Of a DNA stretch of 64,000 nt, positions 10,652-18,435 are shown piece after piece. This DNA is from Pseudoalteromonas sp. N1230-9. Its GTDB lineage: Bacteria; Pseudomonadota; Gammaproteobacteria; Enterobacterales; Alteromonadaceae. The translations under genes and the position numbers were made by a program. The notes below the pieces were generated by a model that was given only the letters and a program-made list of their open reading frames with translations, was not told where the DNA came from and ran no database searches. The stretch covers positions 979,001 to 1,043,000 of the forward strand of contig NZ_CP090419.1 of the NCBI RefSeq assembly GCF_032716425.1. The letters run 5' to 3'. Position 1 is the stretch's first letter. Every line of letters starts with the position of its first letter.

Positions 10652-10878
10652 GGCTTTTATCCAACAATTTTACAGCAGTAAGAAGTAGTTACTTGATTGA
10701 TTAACACAATCCTACCATCAACGAAGAAAAATTCACCACGTTTTTACTTAACCAAAGTAATAATCGTTGGAGGAAACTATTAGAATAGGAATTTTTGCTG
10801 CATAAGCAACCGTAAAAGTACGAAAAATAGCAATCTTGATTGAAAACTGTTCAAACAGTCAGAATCCTTAAAAAAAAG
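10652..10878. other. Gap between hybrid kinase and tRNA promoter
   Basis: AT-rich, no convincing open frame. It should hold the promoter of the minus-strand kinase; no clear -35/-10 pair was picked out. Confidence 0.4.
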
Positions 10879-10907
10879 TTGACTTGAGAGGGCAAAACCC
10901 GTTTAAT
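10879..10907 (+). promoter_or_regulatory. Stable-RNA promoter with GC-rich discriminator
   Basis: A -35 hexamer TTGACT (10879-10884), a 17-bp spacer and a -10 TTTAAT (10902-10907) are followed by the GC-rich stretch ACGCCGCACGCCC. A GC discriminator just after the -10 is the known signature of rRNA/tRNA promoters under stringent (ppGpp/DksA) control. It lies 50 bp before the first tRNA-like unit, so the seven tRNAs are probably one transcript. Confidence 0.75.
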
Positions 10908-10957
10908 ACGCCGCACGCCCAGACAGCGACAACTAGGTTTGTTGCCTAAAGGTTATT

Positions 10958-11008
10958 GCCCAGATAGTTCAGTCGGTAGAGCCATTTGGAATTGCATTGA
11001 AAATCCTC
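10958..11008 (+). pseudogene. Decayed tRNA-Phe copy 1
   Basis: The first 25 bases match the 5' half of the neighbouring tRNA-Phe (acceptor strand and D-arm, with C-to-T in the D-stem region). After that only an anticodon-arm-like piece ATTGAAAATCCTC remains, and there is no T-arm or acceptor 3' strand. It lies 81 bp before the first intact tRNA-Phe. Confidence 0.75.
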
Positions 11009-11038
11009 TTTGGATGTTCAGCACAAAAACCGAATATT

Positions 11039-11114
11039 GCCCAGATAGCTCAGTCGGTAGAGCAGAGGATTGAAAATCCTCGTGTCGGTGGTTCGATTCC
11101 GCCTCTGGGCACCA
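11039..11114 (+). tRNA. tRNA-Phe(GAA), copy 1
   Basis: 76 bases including encoded CCA. Acceptor GCCCAGA/TCTGGGC, anticodon loop TTGAAAA in stem GAGGA/TCCTC, T-loop GGTTCGATTCC. Matches E. coli tRNA-Phe in layout; reads UUU/UUC. Confidence 0.97.
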
Positions 11115-11185
11115 TTATTTAATATATTGGTGTTGTATCTAATAGTGAGAACATCAGTATTGTGCAAAGCACACAAATTTAGTGT

Positions 11186-11261
<76 letters not shown>

Positions 11262-11299
11262 TTTATTATCCTAGGCAGCAAATTGCAGTCAGGAACTTA

Positions 11300-11348
11300 G
11301 CCCAGATAGCTCAGTCGATAGAGCCATCGGGAATTGCATTGAAAATCC
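11300..11348 (+). pseudogene. Decayed tRNA-Phe copy 2
   Basis: Same truncated form as the copy at 10958: intact 5' acceptor strand and D-arm, then GAATTGCATTGAAAATCC and no 3' half. It precedes the second intact tRNA-Phe by 79 bp, so it was duplicated as part of a larger unit. Confidence 0.75.
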
Positions 11349-11378
11349 TTGTTGATATTCTGCATAAAACTAAATATT

Positions 11379-11454
11379 GCCCAGATAGCTCAGTCGGTAG
11401 AGCAGAGGATTGAAAATCCTCGTGTCGGTGGTTCGATTCCGCCTCTGGGCACCA
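11379..11454 (+). tRNA. tRNA-Phe(GAA), copy 2
   Basis: Base-for-base the same mature sequence as the copy at 11039, with encoded CCA. Confidence 0.97.
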
Positions 11455-11511
11455 TTATTTGATAATCTCTTTTAAAGTGATTATAGTGCACAGCGCACAC
11501 AAATTTAGTGT

Positions 11512-11587
<76 letters not shown>

Positions 11588-11613
11588 TTTATTTTTAAAC
11601 GAAAGTTTAGAAT

Positions 11614-11689
11614 GCCCAGATAGCTCAGTCGGTAGAGCAGAGGATTGAAAATCCTCGTGTCGGTGGTTCGATTCCGCCTCTGGGCACCA
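11614..11689 (+). tRNA. tRNA-Phe(GAA), copy 3
   Basis: Same mature sequence as the other tRNA-Phe copies. This is the only Phe copy without a decayed copy about 80 bp ahead of it. Confidence 0.97.
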
Positions 11690-11746
11690 TTGTTTTATAA
11701 TCTCTTTTAAAGTGATTATAGTGCACAGCGCACACAAATTTAGTGT

Positions 11747-11822
<76 letters not shown>

Positions 11823-11857
11823 TTTATTTAAACATCAAGCTTCTAGCTTTTTGTTAC

Positions 11858-11908
11858 GCCCAGATAGCTCAGTCAGTAGAGCCATTGGGAGTTGCATTGA
11901 AAATCCTC
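11858..11908 (+). pseudogene. Decayed tRNA-Phe copy 3
   Basis: Again only the 5' acceptor strand, D-arm (with GTCAG in place of GTCGG) and an anticodon-arm-like ATTGAAAATCCTC. It precedes the last tRNA-Phe by 80 bp. Confidence 0.75.
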
Positions 11909-11937
11909 TTTGGATATTCAGCATAAAACCGAATATT

Positions 11938-12013
11938 GCCCAGATAGCTCAGTCGGTAGAGCAGAGGATTGAAAATCCTCGTGTCGGTGGTTCGATTCCG
12001 CCTCTGGGCACCA
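11938..12013 (+). tRNA. tRNA-Phe(GAA), copy 4
   Basis: Last gene of the array; same mature sequence as the other tRNA-Phe copies, with encoded CCA. Confidence 0.97.
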
Positions 12014-12063
12014 TCCTTTACTACTTCAAACTATTTCCCTATATTAAAAATTCCTAATTAATT

Positions 12064-12096
12064 TAGTTATTTTAAAAAATAACTACCTGTTTTTTA
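12064..12096 (+). terminator. Possible AT-rich terminator of the tRNA array
   Basis: A weak AT-only inverted repeat (AGTTATTTT/AAAAATAACT) is followed by ACCTG and a run of six T. Stability is low, so it may not be the real end of the transcript. Confidence 0.4.
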
Positions 12097-12450
12097 ACTG
12101 TTTGTTTTCCTAATTCCAAGAGTTAGAGTTTTATTCAATAAATTATTGCTCAAAGATTATGCTTTTTAGTTGAGTTATGCCAACATGTGATAGTATTTTG
12201 TCATTTTTAGGAACTTGATTAGGTGCTACTTATCATAAAAATCATTGTCATGATCAAATTATGCGAAAAGAAAAGATATAGCAAAATTGTCGAAAGTGCC
12301 TAAATAACAAAGCTTGTTTTTCAAAACAACGCACTTAACTAAGAAGGTTAGGCCTAAATTTTATATTGGTTTAGTTATATGATTTTAAATTAAATAGTCA
12401 TATTGTTAAACGTTATGGTAAGCATATTTAAATGGAAAGGAATATTTAAT
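12097..12450. other. AT-rich gap upstream of large lipoprotein gene
   Basis: About 350 bp without a credible gene. It should hold the promoter for the lipoprotein gene at 12451, which has a Shine-Dalgarno-like GGAAAGGAA about 9 bp ahead of its ATG. No duplicated tRNA 3' end (att-like site) was seen here. Confidence 0.4.
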
Positions 12451-15273
12451 ATGGATATTAAAAATATCGCACTATCTATCACATTTAGTTTTTTATTTTT
12501 AGTCGGTTGTGGTGGTAGTAGTGGTGAAGACAACCCTCCACAAAGCATTCCAGAAGCGCCTACTGATACCCCAGTGGCGAATACTTTACCCACTTTAAGT
12601 TTGAGTCCCGAAGTAGAAGTTAATGAATTAACTGAGGTTATAATTAATGCAGAGGCAACAGATTCCGATGGAACAATTACTTCAATAAAGTGGGAACAAA
12701 TTTCAGGAGAGCCAGTCTCTTTAAGTGATACTGATAAGTTGATACTTTCGTTCACATCACCAAAAGTCTTAGCTTATGAAGTTGAAAAGTCGTTTACTTT
12801 TAAGTTAGTTGTTACGGATGATCAAGCTGCATCCGCTGAAGCAGAAGTGAATGTTAAAGTTATCCCTACTAACAACGTTCCTGTTGCTGAAGCTGGAGAT
12901 AATAAGACTTTCCTAGAAAATGAATTAGTCAGCTTAAGTTGTGATGAAAGCTACGATCCAGATGGTTCTGCTATAAGCTATAGCTGGGAACAAGTAGAGG
13001 GACCTCAGGTTAAAGTACTTAGTGCAGATACCTGTAACCCCTCATTTGAATTGCCTCAAGGGGCAAGTCAGCTAAGTTTTAAGTTGACAGTAGAAGATGA
13101 GGATAAAACCACCTCTTCTGACTTAGTGAGCATTGTTGGTAAGGAGTATTCGGGTACAGTAAATAGCTTTAATAAAGAAAGTTTAATTTTTCGTGATGAG
13201 TACTCTAGTGACTCAACCTACTCTTTTTCTGCAAGTGTAGAAAAAGGCATCGCTTTTACCTCGGATAACAGCCGATTAAAAGCTTTAGATATATCTGACC
13301 CTTACAATATTCGAGCGTTCGGTTGGGAGAGTGCTCAAAATGGTTATCAGGCGAGTGTAATTTTTGATGATCTATTGATTGCTGAGGGAAGAACTGGACT
13401 TTGGTTCTATGATATAAGCGACATTTCAAATATAAATCTTGTAAGTTCTATTGAAAATGCTTTCCAAAACAAAAAATTTGCTAGGTATAAAAATATAGTT
13501 TATGTATCTTCAAGTGAATTTGGGATTGAAGCGATTGATATTTCTAATTTAACATCGCCTCGCTATATAGATAGCAATACCTTAAATGAGAGTCTTTCTG
13601 GAGTTAATGACTTAAAAATTAAAGGAGATTTTTTATATGTTGCAACTGAAAGTGAGGGGTTGAAGGTATTTAATGTATCAACGCCACTTGAGTCTATTTT
13701 AGTGGCTGAGTTACCTTGTGATTGCTCTTTCAAACAAATCGAAATAAATGAGAATATAGCAGCATTAACTGGTTCAAAACAAAGCTTGCTGCTCGTTGAT
13801 ATTTCATTACCTACACAATTGAGCGTCATTTCAGAAACAAGCGTATCATCCCAAAATATTGCTATGGCTTTTGCTAAAAACGTTATTGCGGTTGGTGATA
13901 GCTCCGAAAGTGTCCGTTTTTTAGATATATCTGATCCTAAATTTCCTAAATGGGTAGGTAAGTTACCAAACACTATAGCCTCAAAATGGCTAACTTTTCA
14001 TGAAGACACTTTGCTTTTAGTAGACTATTTTAGTTCAAGCCTAGAAAGTTTTGACATTTCTTCTCTTTCAGGTCCTCTAACAAAAGAATATCAAGTTGAT
14101 CAAAATTTTCAGTTAAACTCACTGGTCGTTGAAGATGAGGTTTTATACTTATCTAGCAAAGATAATAGATTAATTATTAAAGATGCCTTTAATTATGAAC
14201 AGCCAGAAGTATTAAGTGAAGTTACAGTTTCTAAAGCGAATAAACTTCTAATTAGTGAAGATTTATTGTTTGTTGGTACTCAGAGCGAAGGTTTACATAT
14301 CCTTAATGTTAGTGATAAGAGAGCTCCTTTTTCAGTGGGTAATATCCCATCGGCTAACCCAGTAAATGCTTTGGCTGTGAAGGGTGATAAACTTCTAATT
14401 AATACAGCTAATTCAAACCTAGTTTTATATGATATAAGTGAACCTAGTGAATCAGTAGATAAGTCATTATTACATGGTTTAGCATCTAGAGGTGGGGCAA
14501 TTTCTGATATATCCATCTCTGGAAATACAGTTCACGTTGCTGCTGAAAATGAAGCTGCGATTATCAATATTAATGAAAATAATGAGCTCAACAAACAAGG
14601 GTATTTTTTTAAAGATTGGTTTGGAGATGATAGCTGGCACTATGTCTCAATTGTTTCCTATAAAGATTACGTATATTTGTTGAGTAAATATTATGGACTA
14701 AGGATACTGAACATTTCAGAACCCGAAAACATTATTGAAGAAGCACGCCTACTGAATATTTCTGGAACTAGTTTAAAGTTAATTGGTAATGAGCTGTATG
14801 TGGTTGATCCAGAAACTGGCATTTCAAAGTACTCTATAAAAGCACCCAGCAGTCCAAAATTGTTAAGTAGTTACATAACAAGTGATTATGTTACAGATAT
14901 AGCGATTCAAGGAGATAAGATCTTTAATATGGAGTGGAGTAGGGATCCGACTGCTTATTATTACAACTACTCTTTGCCTAAGAATGGATACTCTGTTTTT
15001 GATTTTGATAAGTTACTCAACGTGACTGGTGGTAAAGCAAGAGCAACTGCAGGTTCGAATTTAACTTATGATGTAACTTGGGATTTTGACGGTAAAATAA
15101 AGCTGGATTGTATTGTGAGTGGAGGGGAATGTGAAGTGGCTCTCGATACACAAAATAACAGTGCTAAAGTCTTGTGGAACACTCCTGTTAGTAAAGGTGA
15201 ATATCAAATTTCGATATTAATAGGTAATACCAGCTTTTTTAACTCATATGAAGACATGTTAATTTTAGATTGA
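12451..15273 (+). CDS. Large surface/periplasmic lipoprotein: PKD-like domains and LVIVD-type beta-propeller
   Basis: Start set at ATG 12451 (about 940 residues) because it follows GGAAAGGAA and gives a clean lipoprotein signal ending LFLVGC with Cys20; the in-frame ATG 48 bp upstream would bury it. After a Pro/Thr-rich linker come two PKD/REJ-like Ig domains (about 50-230; repeated TDSDGTITSIKWEQ and DPDGSAISYSWEQ patterns). Then many repeats of the LVIVD type follow (LKALDISDP, LWFYDISD, IEAIDISN, LKVFNVSTP, LHILNVSD, LRILNISEP), expected to fold as a beta-propeller. A C-terminal Ig-like segment closes it. Function unknown; adhesion or polymer binding is plausible. The gene is visibly more AT-rich than its neighbours and sits right after the tRNA array. 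Confidence 0.8.
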   Translation: MDIKNIALSITFSFLFLVGCGGSSGEDNPPQSIPEAPTDTPVANTLPTLSLSPEVEVNELTEVIINAEATDSDGTITSIKWEQISGEPVSLSDTDKLILSFTSPKVLAYEVEKSFTFKLVVTDDQAASAEAEVNVKVIPTNNVPVAEAGDNKTFLENELVSLSCDESYDPDGSAISYSWEQVEGPQVKVLSADTCNPSFELPQGASQLSFKLTVEDEDKTTSSDLVSIVGKEYSGTVNSFNKESLIFRDEYSSDSTYSFSASVEKGIAFTSDNSRLKALDISDPYNIRAFGWESAQNGYQASVIFDDLLIAEGRTGLWFYDISDISNINLVSSIENAFQNKKFARYKNIVYVSSSEFGIEAIDISNLTSPRYIDSNTLNESLSGVNDLKIKGDFLYVATESEGLKVFNVSTPLESILVAELPCDCSFKQIEINENIAALTGSKQSLLLVDISLPTQLSVISETSVSSQNIAMAFAKNVIAVGDSSESVRFLDISDPKFPKWVGKLPNTIASKWLTFHEDTLLLVDYFSSSLESFDISSLSGPLTKEYQVDQNFQLNSLVVEDEVLYLSSKDNRLIIKDAFNYEQPEVLSEVTVSKANKLLISEDLLFVGTQSEGLHILNVSDKRAPFSVGNIPSANPVNALAVKGDKLLINTANSNLVLYDISEPSESVDKSLLHGLASRGGAISDISISGNTVHVAAENEAAIININENNELNKQGYFFKDWFGDDSWHYVSIVSYKDYVYLLSKYYGLRILNISEPENIIEEARLLNISGTSLKLIGNELYVVDPETGISKYSIKAPSSPKLLSSYITSDYVTDIAIQGDKIFNMEWSRDPTAYYYNYSLPKNGYSVFDFDKLLNVTGGKARATAGSNLTYDVTWDFDGKIKLDCIVSGGECEVALDTQNNSAKVLWNTPVSKGEYQISILIGNTSFFNSYEDMLILD

Positions 15274-15298
15274 GTTTTTACTAGATGTTAAAATGCGT

Positions 15299-15322
15299 AC
15301 TCTCCCTGTAACTAGGGAGAGT
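15299..15322 (+). terminator. Strong hairpin after the lipoprotein gene
   Basis: Perfect 9-bp stem ACTCTCCCT/AGGGAGAGT with loop GTAACT, 26 bp after the stop codon. No T-run follows, so it may act with Rho or as an mRNA 3' stabiliser. Confidence 0.5.
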
Positions 15323-15329
15323 GCTTCAA

Positions 15330-15580
15330 GTATTAGGTTATCCTTTTTAAACATTACCACTAAAGCTTTAGCGCTCACTTGGCATAAGGAGCAAGGTCAC
15401 CGTGTAGTGATAGTTTCAGGAGAGTGTGCAACAAAAAATTGCTTTGGACCTGAAAAAGTTTCGAGAATTAAAACCGCTTATACTCTCTCTGAATTTGAAC
15501 ATATTTATGCTTATGGCGATAGCTCTGGTGATACAGAGCTTCTTGAGTTAGCAGATACGTCTGGTTATCGGATTTTCTAG
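15330..15580 (+). pseudogene. Remnant of a HAD-IB family phosphatase (SerB/PgpC-like)
   Basis: The frame reads WHKEQGHRVVIVSG, then NCFGPEKVSRIK, then AYGDSSGDTELLELAD, which are motif II, the motif III lysine region and motif IV of HAD subfamily IB phosphatases. The N-terminal DxD nucleophile motif is absent, and about 30 residues normally found between the motif II and NCxGxEKV segments are missing. Total length is under half of the family norm. Without the nucleophile it cannot be an active phosphatase. An ATG at 15293 opens the frame but its first codons overlap the hairpin. Best read as a decaying gene fragment. Confidence 0.75.
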
Positions 15581-15727
15581 TTTAATGTTTTCGTTTTTTA
15601 TCTCCAGAGTTTAGCCCCTTATCGTATGCCTATGTCAGGCAGTGTAATTTTATGTAAAGTCAGTTGAGCAAAACTTAACGTGGTGCTTGAATAACATTCA
15701 TAAATTGATGTTTTTCAGGTTTTTAGA

Positions 15728-17134
15728 ATGAATTGGCAATATAAGCCGAGTTTATTGGCTTTAAGTGTAATTTTGCTAAGTGCATGTGCGAGCCAGCCGA
15801 CTCACAATGAGCGAGTTGCTGAGCTTGAGACTGTGCCAAGTGCATGGCAGCAATTACCAGCGAGTGACAAGGTGCTTGCTGTTGAAGATAACTGGTTGCA
15901 GCAATTACACGATCCTCAAGTTTTTACTTTAGTTGAGCAAGCATTAGCCCATAACCAAACGATTTTACAAGCGGGTTACGATGTAGCGATTAAAGAGCAG
16001 CAGCTTATTGCTACTGGGGCAGATTTATGGCCCAGCCTTGATTTATCAACACGTGCTAGCCGAAGTAAAGATAATCGTCCTGTTAGCTACAACAACGCCA
16101 GTTCAGCATCATTAGAGTTAAGCTACGAAGTTGATTTATGGGGTAAATTATCGGCTTCAGAACGACAAGCAAACCTTGAATACCTAGCTGAAAAAGCCAC
16201 ATTTGCGCAAAGCAAACAAAAATTAGTGGCTGATGTAGTATCAGGTTGGTTTGATGTAATCACAAATCAAAAACTGCTCGAACTTTATAAACAGCGCGAA
16301 CAAAATGCCGAACAGAATCTATCGATCATTGAGTCTGGTTATCGCCAAGGTTTAAATGAAGCGCTCGACGTCTATCTTGCTCGTAATGAGCTAAATACTG
16401 AGCGCTCGAACATTGCCGCGCAGCAAGCAACTATAATTAAATCGATCCGTGATTTAGAGCGTTTAACAGGCCAATACCCTACTGGCGCGTTAAGCGTTAG
16501 CGCAGATTTACCACTACTCGATAGTGCCATTCCACTTGGTTTACCTTCAGAGCTTATTACTCGCAAACCGGAGTTAATGGCAAGCTGGTATCAATTACTT
16601 AGTACCGATGCTGGGCTTGCTTATGCGCATAGACAGCGTTTTCCGAGCTTAAACCTTTCTGCATCAATCAGTGATAGCACAGATAGAGTGAGCGACTTAT
16701 TTTCGCCTTCAAGCTTAGCGTGGTCGTTGATTGGTAGTATTTCGATGCCGCTTTTTGAAGGTGGCCGCTTAAAAGCCAATGAAGAACAAGCAAGGTTAAA
16801 CGTTAAGCGCCAAGAGCAGGCGTATCTTGCCACACTTTATGATGCCTTTAACGATGTTGAAACAGCCATCAGCCAAGAACAAGCGCTTAAAGTACGCTAC
16901 GAAAAAACCTTAGAAGCGCAAGAAAACGCTATTGCTGCAGAGCGTTTGTCTTTTGAACAATATCAAAGTGGTTTGGTTACCTACACCACGGTACTTGATG
17001 CGCAAGACCGTTCGTTCAATGCGCAAAGTTCGGTAATCGAAATTAAAAACCAGTTAATTATCAACAGAATCAACTTACATATTGCCCTTGGTGGTGATTT
17101 TAGTGAAGCAAACAGCGAAGTAGCAGAGCAATAA
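15728..17134 (+). CDS. Outer membrane efflux lipoprotein, NodT/OprM family
   Basis: 468 residues with a lipoprotein signal (LLSAC, Cys20). It has the repeated TolC-like architecture: two coiled-coil halves with the conserved D-N-W near the start, a LSYEVDLWGKLSASERQA segment around residues 135-155, and the second-half counterpart SLIGSISMPLFEGGRLKANEEQA. It forms the trimeric outer-membrane channel of an RND efflux pump, anchored by lipid. It is the first gene of a three-gene operon with adaptor (2-bp gap) and pump. Substrate cannot be told from sequence. Confidence 0.92.
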   Translation: MNWQYKPSLLALSVILLSACASQPTHNERVAELETVPSAWQQLPASDKVLAVEDNWLQQLHDPQVFTLVEQALAHNQTILQAGYDVAIKEQQLIATGADLWPSLDLSTRASRSKDNRPVSYNNASSASLELSYEVDLWGKLSASERQANLEYLAEKATFAQSKQKLVADVVSGWFDVITNQKLLELYKQREQNAEQNLSIIESGYRQGLNEALDVYLARNELNTERSNIAAQQATIIKSIRDLERLTGQYPTGALSVSADLPLLDSAIPLGLPSELITRKPELMASWYQLLSTDAGLAYAHRQRFPSLNLSASISDSTDRVSDLFSPSSLAWSLIGSISMPLFEGGRLKANEEQARLNVKRQEQAYLATLYDAFNDVETAISQEQALKVRYEKTLEAQENAIAAERLSFEQYQSGLVTYTTVLDAQDRSFNAQSSVIEIKNQLIINRINLHIALGGDFSEANSEVAEQ

Positions 17135-17136
17135 TC

Positions 17137-18435
17137 ATGAATAGCAAGACACGTAAAATTTTAATTCCATTGGTAGTGATCGTTGTAACGGTACTGCTTG
17201 TCATGTTTATAAAAGGCAACCCGCCAAAGGCTAACCGCTTTTCTTCACCGCCAAAAGCAAAAGTGAATGTGGCTGTTAAAACCTTAACACCAGAAACCTA
17301 TCAGGTGATGATTGATAGTTTTGGCACCGTAAAACCACGTACGCAAAGTATGCTAGTCGCGCAGGCTTCAGGGCAAATTATCGAAATTAGTGAGCAATTT
17401 CGTGAAGGTGGCTTTTTTGAAAAAGGCGATGTGTTGTTGCAACTAGATGATAGAGATCACCGCGCCGAAGTAAAATCAGCACAAGCGGCTTTATTAACCG
17501 CTGAGCAAAGCCTACTCGAAGAGCAAGCGCGTGGTCGCCAAGCAGTTACCGATTGGGAACGCTTAGGTAAAGGTGAACAAGCAAGTAGCTTGGTACTGCG
17601 TAAGCCACAACTTGCAGCGGCCGAAGCAAGTGTGTTGTCTGCTCAAGCGACGCTTGAAAAAGCAAAACTTGATTTAGAGCGTACAAAAATCACGGCACCA
17701 TACGCGGGGCGAGTTTTAAGCCGCAGCGTAGATTTAGGTCAAGTGGTGAGTAATAACATGGAACTTGCCAGTATTTATGCGATTGACCGTGTTGAAATTC
17801 GCTTACCAATCAAAAATAAAGATCTGCCGTTCATTAACTTACCAGAACAATTTCGTGATGGTGCTAAAAATAGTGCCGGTTCACTCGTTAAATTTAGCTC
17901 AGATCTTGTTGGTAAACAGCAATGGCAAGGTCAAGTTATTCGCACCGAAGGGGCCATTGATGAAAGCGCGCAGCAGCTTTATGTGGTTGCACAAATTAAT
18001 GACCCTTACAAAGCCACTTCAGCTAATCAATACCCAATTAAAATTGGTCAGTACATCAAAGCACAAATTACCGGCAAGGCGATTGAAAATGCCATTGTGA
18101 TCCCAAACAGTGCAATTTACCAAGGCACCTATGTTTATGTTGAAGAGCAAGGTGTACTGCGTCGCAAAAACATCTCACTGGCTTGGCAAAACGCGACTCA
18201 AGCTATGGTTGCCGAAGGCTTATCAGCAGGAGATCACTTAGTGATTACGCCGCTAGGTCAAGTTAGCTCAGGTACCCAAGTGACGGTAATGGGAAGCGAA
18301 GCGTATCAAGCTACGCGTGGTAAAGCACAGCGTCCAAGCCGTGAAGAGCTTGAAAAGCAAGCAAAAGAGCAAGGTATTACCGTTGAAAAATTAATTGAAC
18401 AACGCCGCGCTGCTCGTAAGCAAGGAGCGCAATAA
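17137..18435 (+). CDS. RND efflux periplasmic adaptor (membrane fusion protein)
   Basis: 432 residues: N-terminal membrane anchor about 8-25, lipoyl-like hairpin domain (VAQASGQIIEISEQFREGGFF... and KITAPYAGRVLSRSVDLGQVV), a helical hairpin about 105-180, a beta-barrel and membrane-proximal domain, and a charged C-terminal tail rich in Glu/Lys/Arg/Gln (about 390-432). It links the inner-membrane pump to the outer-membrane channel. Two bases separate it from the channel gene and its stop overlaps the pump start by one base (TAATG), so translation is coupled. Confidence 0.92.
   Translation: MNSKTRKILIPLVVIVVTVLLVMFIKGNPPKANRFSSPPKAKVNVAVKTLTPETYQVMIDSFGTVKPRTQSMLVAQASGQIIEISEQFREGGFFEKGDVLLQLDDRDHRAEVKSAQAALLTAEQSLLEEQARGRQAVTDWERLGKGEQASSLVLRKPQLAAAEASVLSAQATLEKAKLDLERTKITAPYAGRVLSRSVDLGQVVSNNMELASIYAIDRVEIRLPIKNKDLPFINLPEQFRDGAKNSAGSLVKFSSDLVGKQQWQGQVIRTEGAIDESAQQLYVVAQINDPYKATSANQYPIKIGQYIKAQITGKAIENAIVIPNSAIYQGTYVYVEEQGVLRRKNISLAWQNATQAMVAEGLSAGDHLVITPLGQVSSGTQVTVMGSEAYQATRGKAQRPSREELEKQAKEQGITVEKLIEQRRAARKQGAQ

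Noticed and set aside
11851..12057. 68-codon open frame over the last tRNA-Phe
   Set aside because: It is read through the decayed and intact tRNA genes, so its peptide is tRNA sequence, not a protein.
11938..12450. Integration site at the end of the tRNA array
   Set aside because: No second copy of the tRNA 3' end was found downstream and no integrase gene is present, so an att pair cannot be claimed.
12390..12755. Antisense frame at the start of the lipoprotein gene
   Set aside because: It mirrors a well-supported gene and has no ribosome site or family features.
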